A stretch of 53,730 nt of DNA from Deltaproteobacteria bacterium (GTDB taxonomy: Bacteria > Desulfobacterota > Desulfarculia > Adiutricales > Adiutricaceae), in the NCBI GenBank assembly GCA_031254895.1, contig JAIRTO010000142.1, positions 1 through 53,730 on the forward strand. The letters are read 5' to 3'. The notes under the pieces were generated by a model, which ran no database searches, had not been told where the DNA came from, and saw only the letters and a list, made by a program, of their open reading frames with translations. The translations under genes were made by a program, and so were the position numbers. Below, piece after piece: positions 7,427 through 16,608 of the stretch. How positions within the stretch are numbered: the first letter of the stretch is position 1; every line of letters starts with the position of its first letter.

Positions 7427-9445
7427 ATGGACGATCGTTCGAAAGACAAACTTGCCGGTTCCAAGGCCGACGTCATCGGAGTGGACTTTGGGACCACCAA
7501 CACTTATCTGACGATCTGTCCCTACGGAACCAAAAACAAGTTTCCTTTGCACTTGAGCGGACGTTCTCCGGCCATAGACACGGCCGTTTTGTACGCGGAC
7601 AAGGCCGGAGAAGAGGAGAAGGCTCTTTTCCCTCTGATCGGCGAAAGAGCCACCGCGACCTACGGTCAAGCCGACGCGGAAACGAAGGAAAGGCTCGGCT
7701 ACCGCTATTACGCCAATTTCAAGCCGGAGATCGCCGGACGAAAGCAAGCCCGGGAGTGCGCCGTCGATTTTTTCAAAGCCGTCAAAAGAGAAGCCGCGGA
7801 AGTGGGCGTTTTGCTGAACCCGGGAAACGACTTGATCATCATCGGGGCGCCCAGCGAAGCTTCTCCTTCTTTCCGTTCGACCTTGCAGGATTTGGCGGTC
7901 GAGGCGGGGCTTGGCCAAGCGGAGGTGGTTGACGAGCCCAAAGGCGTTCTTCTGACCGATTTGGGCTACAACCGCTTCCCCCTGGCCGACATTTTGGACG
8001 GATATCTGATCGTGGACTTCGGCGGCGGCACCTGCGACTTCGCCCTCATGCGTCGAGGCGAGGTGGCGGCCAGCTGGGGAGACATGGAGTTGGGAGGCCG
8101 ACTCTTCGACGATCTGTTCTACCAGTGGTTTTTGGAGCAGAATCCGGAAGCGGAAAAAGAGCTCGCCAGTCAAAAGCGGGAGTTCTACGTCTGGTCCTAC
8201 TGTTGTCGGCGTCTGAAAGAGGATTTCTCGGAGACGGTCGCTCGCGACCCGAAAGCTTCCGTCTCGGCGGAGGTGGGACGCTTCGGGATAGTCAGAAATT
8301 TGACCGTCGACGGCTTTCTGCAGAGAGCGGCCCATTACTCGCCTTCCCGGGCCTTCGTCGAATTTGGCTCCGCCGTCGGCTCCCCCGGTTTGGAAAGGCT
8401 CAAAAGCGGGCCGGTCGATCTGCTTCAATGGTTTGAGGATCTTCTTCTGGAAGGCGCCAAGGGGACGAAAGTCAGAGCCGTTTCCCTCTCCGGAGGAAGC
8501 TCCAAATGGTTTTTCGTCAAAGAGACGTGCGCCCGACTTCTCAATCTGGAAGGCGGAGCCATATTGGGCAGTCCCAATCCCTTCGGGGCCATATCCGAAG
8601 GCTTGGCCATTCTGCCGGCCGTGAAAATGGAATTGGAGACGGCGAAAAGTCGGATGACGCGGGATAAAGACGATTTCGTCAAGTCCCGGCTCATGCCGGA
8701 GGCGGAAAAAAACCTGTCCGAGTTCGCTCGCGGACTGGCCGGCCGGATCACTTCGGAATTTTACGACGACAAGGTCGTCCCCATTTTGACCGAAGCCGTC
8801 GAGACGGGATTCAAGATAAGCGAGACGGAAAAAAAGATTCTCGACGTCATCGACGACTATCAGCCCATTTTGGCGAAACTGGCGGACACGGAGTTGAGCG
8901 GGCGGATTGGAGCCGTCAACGCCGTTTTGCAGTCTCAGATCCAGGCCTGGCTGGACGCCTTCGGCCTGCGCTTGGAAGGGAGATTGCCTTCGGACGCCAA
9001 AAGTCTGGGACTGGTCGAAATAGACCGGCTTCTGGTCGGCGAGCATTTGACGAAACCCTTGCTCAGACTGGTCAACGGTCTGGTGGCGGCCTGGACGACC
9101 GTCATTGCGGCCAGCCTCTGCGGCGGAAGCGGTTTGGCTCTTCTGGCGGCCGGGCCTTTAGGGTTGATCATGGGCGCGTTAGGGGGGATAGGTCTGAGTC
9201 AGGTGGGACTGAAGCTTGGACGGGAAAAGTTGGAGAAGATGGCCCGAGAACAAAACGTGCCGGCCCTGCTGGCCAAAACCGTCATCACCGAGAAGAACCG
9301 AAGAAAAACCCGCGAAGATTTTTCTTCGGATCTGATCGGCAAGATAGAATCGTCATACAGAGAAGCGCTGAACGATTTGCCTGGCGAACTGGATAAGGTC
9401 ATTATCCGGGAAATTAACCAGTTGGGAATAATCAACGTGTTTTAG
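7427..9445 (+). CDS. Hsp70/actin-fold ATPase with C-terminal membrane hairpin
   Basis: A 672-residue protein whose first ~390 residues are an Hsp70-family nucleotide-binding domain: phosphate-1 loop GVDFGTTNTY at about 18-27, phosphate-2 IVDFGGGTCDF at about 195-205, and adenosine motif VSLSGGSSKW at about 351. The typical DnaK beta-sandwich substrate domain is not evident. Instead there is a long, mostly helical region and a glycine/alanine-rich hydrophobic hairpin at about 555-590 (LCGGSGLALLAAGPLGLIMG...), then a charged helical tail. This suggests a membrane-attached ATPase rather than a soluble chaperone. ATG at 7427 has AGAAGGG about five bases upstream. The upstream gene on the same strand encodes a polytopic membrane protein, probably its partner. 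No DnaJ or GrpE gene is near. The function is unknown; assignment to the Hsp70 superfamily is firm. Confidence 0.85.
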   Translation: MDDRSKDKLAGSKADVIGVDFGTTNTYLTICPYGTKNKFPLHLSGRSPAIDTAVLYADKAGEEEKALFPLIGERATATYGQADAETKERLGYRYYANFKPEIAGRKQARECAVDFFKAVKREAAEVGVLLNPGNDLIIIGAPSEASPSFRSTLQDLAVEAGLGQAEVVDEPKGVLLTDLGYNRFPLADILDGYLIVDFGGGTCDFALMRRGEVAASWGDMELGGRLFDDLFYQWFLEQNPEAEKELASQKREFYVWSYCCRRLKEDFSETVARDPKASVSAEVGRFGIVRNLTVDGFLQRAAHYSPSRAFVEFGSAVGSPGLERLKSGPVDLLQWFEDLLLEGAKGTKVRAVSLSGGSSKWFFVKETCARLLNLEGGAILGSPNPFGAISEGLAILPAVKMELETAKSRMTRDKDDFVKSRLMPEAEKNLSEFARGLAGRITSEFYDDKVVPILTEAVETGFKISETEKKILDVIDDYQPILAKLADTELSGRIGAVNAVLQSQIQAWLDAFGLRLEGRLPSDAKSLGLVEIDRLLVGEHLTKPLLRLVNGLVAAWTTVIAASLCGGSGLALLAAGPLGLIMGALGGIGLSQVGLKLGREKLEKMAREQNVPALLAKTVITEKNRRKTREDFSSDLIGKIESSYREALNDLPGELDKVIIREINQLGIINVF

Positions 9446-10038
9446 ATTTTTTCGATTGAAGAAAGAAAAAAACGGACAAAAATCATCCAAATTCGAAGGG
9501 CGCAATTAACCTAAGCACAGGAAGCGACGAATTAAAGCCTCCTGATGAAGAAAGACAATATTTAATTGAAAAGCAAAGGCTAATGGAACGATTATGTTGG
9601 TAAAAAAATGCAGGAAAATATCTGGAACTAAATAAGTCTAATTTTTAGTTAAATTTCTTAAAAGATTAATTAAAATGACATTCAAACAATAATATAAGCT
9701 ATATTAGATTCAGATATTACGTGTAAACAGTAAAACTATAAGCAAGCAAAAGGCCGAAAGTCGCGGTTCGAGGCGTCGTCTGTCTGAGCCAAATTTCCTT
9801 TACAGGGGCTTCTTGACGAAGTCTTTTCGACAGATCCGCCAAAACCGCTGACGCGGCGCCAAAACTGGCCGCTTAAACTGGACGTCCAAACCGACAAGGC
9901 GGACGTCAAGGATCGCCGTCCGGCTCTTGGGCTGGAGACGGACGGCGAAGGATCGATTATAGGGTCGCAAAAAAATCAAAGCTGGCGGCTGTGATTCAAA
10001 AAGCGCCTGCACACCGGTATTTAGTCAGTCAGTTGCGA
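9446..10038. other. AT-rich spacer followed by a possible gene remnant
   Basis: 9446-9730 is AT-rich with no gene. 9788-9994 on the plus strand is an open frame between stops (reading DEVFSTDPPKPLTRRQNWPL near its start) with no start codon. It may be the tail of a lost gene, or chance. Confidence 0.3.
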
Positions 10039-10317
10039 TTACTCGCGACGGAAAGAAGAGCGATTGTTTCTTTCTTCTCGGCCGCGGGCCTCATTCACTC
10101 TGAGACTGCGTCCGCCCAGTTCGCTGCCGTTGAGGGCTTCAATGGCGGCTTGAGCTTGATCAGGATCCATTTCCACGAATCCGAAACCGCGGGGACGGCC
10201 AGTCTCCCTGTCGCTGATCAGATTGACGGAATGAACGGTTCCAAACCGGCCGAAAAGATCGCTGATTTCGGCTTGCGTGGAACTGAAAGGTAAATTCCCA
10301 ACATAAATCGTTTTCAT
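10039..10317 (-). CDS. RRM-type RNA-binding protein
   Basis: A 92-residue single RNA-recognition-motif protein. RNP2 (IYVGNLPF) is at residues 4-11 and RNP1 (RGFGFVEM) at about 43-50, and both bear the aromatic residues that stack on RNA. A short Arg/Glu/Asn-rich tail (REERNNRSSFRRE) follows. This is the usual layout of the small bacterial and cyanobacterial RRM proteins, which are often cold-induced. The start at 10317 is supported by GGAGAAG about eight bases upstream and by the domain starting immediately. It stands alone, with AT-rich spacers on both sides. The target RNA cannot be told from sequence. Confidence 0.92.
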   Translation of the reverse strand: MKTIYVGNLPFSSTQAEISDLFGRFGTVHSVNLISDRETGRPRGFGFVEMDPDQAQAAIEALNGSELGGRSLRVNEARGREERNNRSSFRRE

Positions 10318-11233
10318 AAGAACACTTCTCCGTGAAGCGGTCGCGCCTTTGATGAAGGCGCAAGAAATCAAATTGGTCCTGTCAGGTCGGACCAGAAACA
10401 CCTATATGGTAAAGGCAATTTTGACGCAATCTATTTGCTCCGAACCATGGTTTGATGGAAAAAGGGCGTTCGGATAGAGTCGCCAAAATTTGTCGAAGTT
10501 GATGGAAATAAGGCGGCTGGGATATTTGATCTTGTTTGGGAAAAAACGTGTAGTTGTCCAACTAGGGCGCCCCGGAATTGGTCAGTAGCTGGAATCCCGG
10601 GTTTGTTCTAGGCGGGATAAACGCTTGAAACTGACTAGACTAAGAACAAATGAACCGTTAACAAACGTAATCAAAGGCTTTTGCTGCCATATGGCCAGAA
10701 CAGAATTCGGCGACAAGCCCAATTCTGCAATCGCTATCGCACTCTACCACAAGACGAGCATCAATAGCAAGAAAAAAATTAAAAAATCGATCTCTCTTTC
10801 AGAAGATTCCGCCGTCGCTATCTAGTCGAAACTAACGGCAAATCCATAGCGAATAGTTGGCAATATCCTTGCTTGCAATTTTCATTAATTAGTTGTTATA
10901 GGGAGCATTAAGCTGTTTAGCGTTTTTGCTTGAGTATAAATATGTTAAATATAAATAATTATGTTTAATTGTTTTAGAATATTTGTAAAAGATTTATATC
11001 CGTCGACAATGTCATTCAAGTCCTTTCGCGAACATGACGTCTCATTTTCGTCATCAAAAAACAATAAGCCAATAATGAAGCCGTTAATGACCATGGCCGG
11101 ACGAAGAAAAAGAAACCTGCGGCCGGATTCGCCAAGGCTCGCAGGAGGGCGGGCCTTGGCCGCCTTTGGGAGGTTCAAGACGAAGGGGCAGGCTTTTCGC
11201 CGCCTTTTTCGCGAAACGAAGGGACGCGGCAAT
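10318..11233. other. long spacer without a convincing gene
   Basis: About 900 bases. The sequence is AT-rich from 10860 to 11060 and mixed elsewhere. The short open frames have no recognisable domain and no ribosome sites. Promoters for the minus-strand RRM gene probably lie at its left edge. Confidence 0.4.
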
Positions 11234-12010
11234 TCAGAGGCGGCGGACGGGAAGCCCCTTGGACGCCAGATAGTCTTTGATCGTCTTTATCGGATACTGG
11301 TTGTAGTGGACTATGGAGGCGACCAGAACAGCCGAGGCCTGACCCCGACTTAAGGCCTCGTGGAGATGTTCCGGGCGTCCGGCTCCTCCGGAAGCGATGA
11401 CGGGTATGCCGACCGAGCCGGCTATCAGGCTGGTCAGGTTTATTTCATAGCCGTCCAAGGTTCCGTCGGCGTCGATGGAATTGAGGCAGATTTCTCCCGC
11501 GCCCAGTTCTTCCGCTTTCCTGGCCCAGGCGAGAACGTCCAGGCCGACGGGCGTCCGTCCCCCGTTTATGACCACCTCGTAGCCGCAGGGAATCGAGGCG
11601 GAGACGGGGACTTTTTTGGCGTCCAGGCCCAGAACGATCGCCTGGGAACCGAAGGCTTCGGCCCCTTTGGCTATGAGCCAAGGGTCTTTGACGGCCGCCG
11701 AATTGATCGATATTTTTTCGGCGCCGGCCAAAAGGACGTCCCTCATGTGAGTTACGGAAGACAAGCCTCCGCCCACGCTGAACGGAATGAAGATGGCTTC
11801 GGCCACCCTTTCCACGACGCCCAGAAAAATGCCCCTGCCTTCGGCCGAGGCCGTGATGTCGTAAAAGACGATTTCGTCGGCCCCTTCCTCATAGTAGCGG
11901 CGAGCGGCTTCGACCGGGTCTCCCAAATCCAGGTTCTGCTGAAATTTCACCCCTTTGGTCAGAAGACCGTTGCGGACGTCCAAGCAGGGTATGACTCGTT
12001 TGCTGAGCAT
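11234..12010 (-). CDS. hisF: imidazole glycerol phosphate synthase cyclase subunit HisF
   Basis: A 258-residue (beta/alpha)8 barrel that, with HisH, converts PRFAR and ammonia to imidazole glycerol phosphate and AICAR in histidine synthesis. The catalytic aspartates are visible: CLDV (residue 11) near the N-terminus and NSIDADGT (about residue 177), with phosphate-binding loops SVGGGL and IASGGAG. The SIDADGT and FYDITAS segments resemble the Desulfovibrio form of HisF. The ATG at 12010 directly abuts the hisH stop, so the two are translationally coupled. No other his genes are in the window. HisF/HisH-like pairs also occur in surface-sugar amidation, but no WbpG-type amidotransferase partner is here, so histidine synthesis is the better reading. 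Confidence 0.95.
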   Translation of the reverse strand: MLSKRVIPCLDVRNGLLTKGVKFQQNLDLGDPVEAARRYYEEGADEIVFYDITASAEGRGIFLGVVERVAEAIFIPFSVGGGLSSVTHMRDVLLAGAEKISINSAAVKDPWLIAKGAEAFGSQAIVLGLDAKKVPVSASIPCGYEVVINGGRTPVGLDVLAWARKAEELGAGEICLNSIDADGTLDGYEINLTSLIAGSVGIPVIASGGAGRPEHLHEALSRGQASAVLVASIVHYNQYPIKTIKDYLASKGLPVRRL

Positions 12011-12643
12011 TCACTTGACCTCCCGGCAATAGTCGTCGAAATTCTTGAGGATGGTCAGTCCAGGAGGGCCGCTCTTTTCCGGGTGAAATTGGAGAGCCCA
12101 CAGGCCTTCTCGGCCAAAGACGGAACAAAATTCCAGGCCGTGCCAGGTCAGGCCCATGACCAGCTCCTTGGCCGGAGAGGGGTAATAGCCGTGCACGAAA
12201 TAGAACTGATCGGACGGCTGAAGACCGGCCCATAAGGGACTTTTCTTGATGAACTTGACGGTGTTCCAACCCATATGAGGAATGCGGACAGGGCGCCCGT
12301 CGCAATCTTCGAGCTCCTTTCGGAAGCGCAGGTTTTCGCCGGGAAGAAGACCAAGAGTTTCCGTCTCGTTTTCCTCGCTTCTGTCCAGCATGATCTGACA
12401 GCCCAAACAGATGCCCAGAAGAGGCCGACCGGCTTTGGTCAGAGTTTTTATCCTCTCGGCGAGTCCGCCCTCGCGCAGAGCCTTCATGGCTTGCCCTGCG
12501 GCCCCCACGCCCGGAAAGATCAGTCCGTCGGCTCTCTCCAGCGCCTCCGGCGAAGAGGTCACCTCCGATTCGATCTGCAAATGATCCAAGGCTCTCTTGA
12601 CGCTCGTCTGGTTGCCTGCCTGATAGTCGATGATGGCCAGCAT
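12011..12643 (-). CDS. hisH: imidazole glycerol phosphate synthase glutaminase subunit HisH
   Basis: A 210-residue class I glutamine amidotransferase that supplies ammonia to HisF. The nucleophile elbow GICLGCQIM carries the catalytic Cys (about residue 79), and LQFHPEKSG carries the catalytic His and Glu near the C-terminus. The oxyanion segment PGVGAAGQAM is present. I chose the ATG at 12643 (MLAIIDYQAGNQ) because GAGG lies six bases upstream and the family begins there; a TTG 12 bases earlier is possible. It is the first gene of a two-gene hisH-hisF unit. Confidence 0.95.
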   Translation of the reverse strand: MLAIIDYQAGNQTSVKRALDHLQIESEVTSSPEALERADGLIFPGVGAAGQAMKALREGGLAERIKTLTKAGRPLLGICLGCQIMLDRSEENETETLGLLPGENLRFRKELEDCDGRPVRIPHMGWNTVKFIKKSPLWAGLQPSDQFYFVHGYYPSPAKELVMGLTWHGLEFCSVFGREGLWALQFHPEKSGPPGLTILKNFDDYCREVK

Positions 12644-12805
12644 GAAATGCCTCAATCTTTTGCCCCCCCTTTTTTTTGGTCGTTTTTGTCGAAAAACGAC
12701 GGCCTTGAGGGGGGGGACTTGAATGATGACGAAAAAGCGAACGACGACGGGGCGTCGGCGAAAAAAAACGGAATCGGCCGAAGGATTTTCGGCGAATTGG
12801 CCTGC

Positions 12806-13879
12806 CTAAAGCTTGGGCTTTTTAAGGACGACGCCGTTTTTGCCCATTAAAACCGTCAGATAAATCCAGCCTAAAACTCCGGTGACGGTCAGCATGGCCA
12901 CGGCGGTGAGGCGGCTTAAGGCCTGGGCGGACAGAGCCTCGGCGGAAGTGAAATCCAGAACCTGTCCGGCGTAGGCGCTGAAAGCTTCCACGAACCCCAA
13001 GCCGCCTGGGGTCAGATTGATCAAAGTGGCGTGGATCTGGCCGGCGGTGTAGAAAAAAGCTTCCGAGGGCTTAAGATGGATGCTGAAAGCGGCCAAAGAC
13101 AGCCAGTTGACCATGGCCCAGCACAGAAAATAGGCGACCTGCCACAAGCAGAGACGCCGCCAGAGTCCCGGAGTAGAGCGCAGACTGTCCCAAGCTTGGG
13201 CCAGGTCTTTTATTCTCTGGGGCAGCCGAAAGGGCAGTCGGCCCAGAAATAGAGCCGCCCCTAGTCCTCCAAGGGCCGTCCCCCCGAAGTAGAACATCAA
13301 GAGCGGAGCGGGGTTGTGACCGCGAAGCCACAAAGCCAAAAGGCCTCCCAAGCCGAAGAAGGACGCCGTGGTGAGGGTCATGGCGCTGACGGAAAAGAGC
13401 ATGGAGATGTAGCTGGTGATGGGCAGCCTGCGGCCGGAGGTCAAATAGAGTCCCCTCAGTCCCGAGCCGCTTTTGAAGGGGATGACGTAATTGATGGCCG
13501 TGGAGAGCGTCGTCAGAGAGAGCCCTTCGAAAAAGGTCAGCTTTAGTTTGTAAGCCAGAAGGGGATGACGCAGGAGTTCGCTGTTGCTGACCGTCATCAA
13601 CGCCCAGGCCAAGGGCAGGAGATACAGCGTATGCCTGGGGATCGGCTGGCGGGTCCATAGAGATTTGAAATCGTCCAGATGCGCGTTGACGAACCAGATG
13701 ATGGCGCCAAGACAGAATAAAGTCAGCGCCAGGCTAAAAGCCTTCATCGCCAATTGGCCGCGGCTTTTCGGCTGCTTCGGGGGTTCGCTCGGGTTTTGAT
13801 CCGCTTCTCCCGACTGGTCGAGCTCTTGAAGCGGACGGGACTCGTCAGGCATGGCGGCTAAGGGATCGGGCTTGTTCAT
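12806..13879 (-). CDS. LPG-synthase/flippase-like integral membrane protein (UPF0104)
   Basis: About 357 residues with a proline- and acid-rich cytoplasmic N-terminus (residues 1-44), then roughly eight hydrophobic helices. The family signature FKSGSGLRGLYL (about 115-126) and the late LTPGGLGFVEAF motif (about 285-296) fit the lysylphosphatidylglycerol-synthase transmembrane/flippase-like family (DUF2156-less UPF0104 type), whose members move or modify membrane lipids. No aminoacyl-transferase domain is fused. The start is uncertain: ATG at 13879, 13852 or 13747, none with a strong ribosome site. It follows the class IV aminotransferase gene by about 100 bases on the same strand and may be co-transcribed. 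The lipid substrate cannot be told. Confidence 0.8.
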   Translation of the reverse strand: MNKPDPLAAMPDESRPLQELDQSGEADQNPSEPPKQPKSRGQLAMKAFSLALTLFCLGAIIWFVNAHLDDFKSLWTRQPIPRHTLYLLPLAWALMTVSNSELLRHPLLAYKLKLTFFEGLSLTTLSTAINYVIPFKSGSGLRGLYLTSGRRLPITSYISMLFSVSAMTLTTASFFGLGGLLALWLRGHNPAPLLMFYFGGTALGGLGAALFLGRLPFRLPQRIKDLAQAWDSLRSTPGLWRRLCLWQVAYFLCWAMVNWLSLAAFSIHLKPSEAFFYTAGQIHATLINLTPGGLGFVEAFSAYAGQVLDFTSAEALSAQALSRLTAVAMLTVTGVLGWIYLTVLMGKNGVVLKKPKL

Positions 13880-13977
13880 AAACGACGGGTCGTCGGCGAC
13901 AAAGGCCGGCGGAAAAAAAATCAGAAGAGCCGGAGGCGTTTTCGAGGCGGCCTTTTTTTGGCTCTCCCGCTTCGGCG

Positions 13978-14961
13978 CTAATCCAGACTGGTCATGTGCG
14001 GGCCGTCCTGGCTCAATTCCAGCTCTATGCGTTTGAAAAGCTCTTTGGCGACCGGACCGGCTTTGCCGTCGCCGACCGGCTTTCCGTCCCAAGAGGAAAC
14101 GCCCATCACGTCCAAGGAAGTGGTGGTCAAAATCATTTCCGAGGCATCTTTGAGGATTTCCTCTTTGGTCAAGTCGCGATTGCTCACGCTTTTCAGAACC
14201 CCCTCCGAGACGAGTTCGCGGGCTTTGTCCATGACCCGCAGAAGAGTCACGCCTTTCAAGATTCGATGAAAAGACGGGACGCACAAATCGCCGGATTTGG
14301 TGATCACGGCCACGTTCTCCGTGGCTCCTTCAGTCATGAAGCCCTCGCCGTCGAAGCTGACGACGTAGTTGGCTCCGGCGTCCACGGCGGCTTTTTTGGC
14401 CAGAACGTTGTGGAGATAGTCGCAGGTCTTCAGAACGGCGTATTGGCTTTTGGCCGGGAAAGGGGCCGTGCCGAGGCTGACTCCGCGCTCGTAGACTTCG
14501 GGGGCGGGGCGTTTGAATTTGGAGACGATCAGATAGAGCTGACTGCCTCCGACGGAATCGTAAGGATTGACCGAAAAGCTGCCCGGCCCTCTGGATACGG
14601 TCAGCCTGACCGTGAAGTCGTCATGGCCGCTCAGACGGCGAGCTTGTTTGAGAATGTCCAGAACGTGCTCGAAATCGGGGGGCATTTTTAGATCCAGAGC
14701 TTGGGCGGAAAAGGCCAGACGCTCCAGATGCTCCTTAAAGCAATAGGCTCGGCCGCCAATGCATTTGAAGGATTCGAAGACGGCGTCGCCTCGGTGGACC
14801 ATGTGATCGTCGGGGGGAATGCCCCAAACGGCCGGATCGGCGGAAAAGCCTCCCCAAAGGGACGAGTACATGACGTAATAGCCGTCGTGCCAGGGCGATT
14901 TTTTGCTTAATTGCACGTCAAGCAGTTCTTGAGGCGTGAAAGAGGGCCAGTTTTTCGTCAT
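13978..14961 (-). CDS. class IV (branched-chain/D-amino acid type) aminotransferase
   Basis: A 327-residue fold-type IV PLP enzyme. HRGDAVFESFKCIGG (about 55-69) is the N-terminal substrate-side signature. LKTCDYLHNVLAKK (about 170-183) contains the Schiff-base lysine. EGFMTEGATENVAVI (about 200-214) holds the conserved Glu that contacts the pyridine nitrogen. The family includes IlvE, D-alanine aminotransferase and aminodeoxychorismate lyase. The NVLAK segment recalls D-amino acid aminotransferase/ADC lyase-like members, so the substrate is open. The start at 14961 has GAAGGAG nine bases upstream. It lies between rpe and a membrane protein gene on the same strand. Confidence 0.88.
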   Translation of the reverse strand: MTKNWPSFTPQELLDVQLSKKSPWHDGYYVMYSSLWGGFSADPAVWGIPPDDHMVHRGDAVFESFKCIGGRAYCFKEHLERLAFSAQALDLKMPPDFEHVLDILKQARRLSGHDDFTVRLTVSRGPGSFSVNPYDSVGGSQLYLIVSKFKRPAPEVYERGVSLGTAPFPAKSQYAVLKTCDYLHNVLAKKAAVDAGANYVVSFDGEGFMTEGATENVAVITKSGDLCVPSFHRILKGVTLLRVMDKARELVSEGVLKSVSNRDLTKEEILKDASEMILTTTSLDVMGVSSWDGKPVGDGKAGPVAKELFKRIELELSQDGPHMTSLD

Positions 14962-15120
14962 CTTGAACGACTCCTTCAAGGGATCGCAGGGTATTTTTCG
15001 GCGAAGGAAAAAATGCGCAAAGAGAAAAAAACGAGCAAATCGGTCGGCGCCAGGGCGTTCAACCAGGGAGGGTCGTCCGCGAAGACGAACAAGCTCGCGA
15101 CCGACCAAGGCCAGGGCGGA

Positions 15121-15783
15121 TCAGACGATCCCGCTCGCTTCGGCCCGCAATCGGCCGATGGCGGCTTTATAGTCCTTTTCCTGAAACAAAACTGAGCCGC
15201 TGACGAGGACATCCGCTCCGGCGGAGGTCAGCGAAAAGGCGTTTTTGTAGTTGACGCCGCCGTCGACGGAGACGAGAGGGGACAGATCGCGGCTTTCCAG
15301 CAAGGCGCGAAGTCTTCGCGCCTTGTCGGCCGTCGAGGGTATGTAGGGTTGACCGCTGAAGCCGGGGTTCACCCCCATGATCAGAAACAGCTGGGGAAGA
15401 CTGAGGCAGCTGTCAAGAAGACTTACGGCCGTGGCCGGATTCAGGGCCACTCCCGGTTTCGCCCCCGCTTCGGCGATGGCGTTTAGACAACGATCCAAGT
15501 GCGGGGTCGCCTCGATATGAACCGTGACGTAGTCGGCGCCGGCTTTGGCGAAAACGGGGCCATATTTCAGAGGGTCGCTGGTCATCAGGTGGGCGTCCAG
15601 CGGCAGGCTGGTCGCCTTTTTGGCCATTTCCAGCATCCAGGGGCCGAAGGTCAGATTTGGCGCGAAGTGTCCGTCCATGACGTCGATATGCAGCCAATCG
15701 GCTCCGGCGGCTTCCATGGCTTGGATCTCTTCGCGGAAGCGACCTGGGTCGGCCGACAGGAGAGATGGGGCGATAATGGTCAT
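15121..15783 (-). CDS. rpe: ribulose-phosphate 3-epimerase
   Basis: A 220-residue TIM-barrel enzyme that interconverts ribulose 5-phosphate and xylulose 5-phosphate. Metal ligands and catalytic residues are visible: APSLLSAD at the N-terminus, HIDVMDGHFAPN (about 33-44), LDAHLM (about 63-68), MGVNPGFSGQ (about 138-147) and VSVDGGVN (about 172-179). The length is typical. The ATG at 15783 fits the family start; a TTG at 15810 is an alternative, and neither has a strong ribosome site. It lies 160 bases upstream of the aminotransferase gene. Confidence 0.95.
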   Translation of the reverse strand: MTIIAPSLLSADPGRFREEIQAMEAAGADWLHIDVMDGHFAPNLTFGPWMLEMAKKATSLPLDAHLMTSDPLKYGPVFAKAGADYVTVHIEATPHLDRCLNAIAEAGAKPGVALNPATAVSLLDSCLSLPQLFLIMGVNPGFSGQPYIPSTADKARRLRALLESRDLSPLVSVDGGVNYKNAFSLTSAGADVLVSGSVLFQEKDYKAAIGRLRAEASGIV

Positions 15784-16608
15784 TTTGGCAAAATCCGTCG
15801 CCGGCGGCAATGAGTCGCCTGGAGGTTGATGGCCGCCATAAAACGAAAAAGCGGCTGCCTTCGATCAGACGTTCGTCGGCTTGGGGCAATATTATAGAAA
15901 TGTCTTATAAAAAACAAGACGCGCATAATCCGCGAAGAATCCGCGAACATGCGGACCATTTTGAAAAATGAAGGCTCGTCCGCTTCGACTCTTCCCGCGA
16001 AGACGCCCTCAAGGAAAATTCGTTTGGTCGTCCGCCTTGCCCCCCCCTTCGACGCGGCTGACGCCGCGCGTTTCGGCGTTTCTCGGCATTCTACAGCGCT
16101 TTTCTGCGAATTTATGGAAATGTCGCGGAAAGAACATGGAATTTTCGCGAAATGACGATGGAATGAAGATGGAGTCGTCTCGGCTTTTTGGATTCTTTGA
16201 TTCTTGAATTCTTGGATTTTTGGATTCTTGGATTTTTGGATTCTATGGGAGGGGGCCGCTTCGGACGGCCGCCTTGGGACTTGACAATATAGTCGCGCGC
16301 GGAGGCCAGGGCCCGCGCGCGACTTATGGCCATATCTCGCGAAGGGGCCCCATACGCCAAAGACCCTGCCTGTCGCCGTCTCATGAAGGACATCGTCGCG
16401 CCGAAAGTTCTCCAGAACCGAAAAGGAGCGGAGACGAGTCGGGGAAGATTGTTCCTTCTCGATGACCTTTTGGTCTCTTTTAGGAGAAATTTTTTGGAGG
16501 AAAGCGGCATTATCAACGGTTTATTTTCTTAATGAAGAAAAAAGATGGCACAGATTATGCTTCGTCCATGGGCGGAGCTAGTTGACTAGCCTAAAAAGAG
16601 AGGTCGTC
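15784..16608. other. spacer between divergent genes
   Basis: About 820 bases with no recognisable gene. It holds the short repeat at 16208-16244. Promoters for rpe (minus) and the GGDEF gene (plus) should be at its two ends; I could not single out -35/-10 boxes with confidence. Confidence 0.4.
16208..16244. repeat. 16-base tandem repeat
   Basis: Two exact copies of ATTCTTGGATTTTTGG followed by a third partial copy. Further degenerate GATTCTT-type units lie just upstream (16187-16207). Confidence 0.8.

Noticed and set aside
7379-9046. Long minus-strand open frame opposite the Hsp70-like gene
   Set aside because: Shadow of a gene with unmistakable ATPase motifs on the plus strand.
10625-10825. 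Small plus-strand gene of 66 codons
   Set aside because: No ribosome site, no domain, and composition like the surrounding spacer.
11234-12643. HisF-HisH as a surface-sugar amidation pair
   Set aside because: No WbpG-type partner or sugar genes are nearby, and both proteins resemble the ordinary histidine-pathway enzymes.
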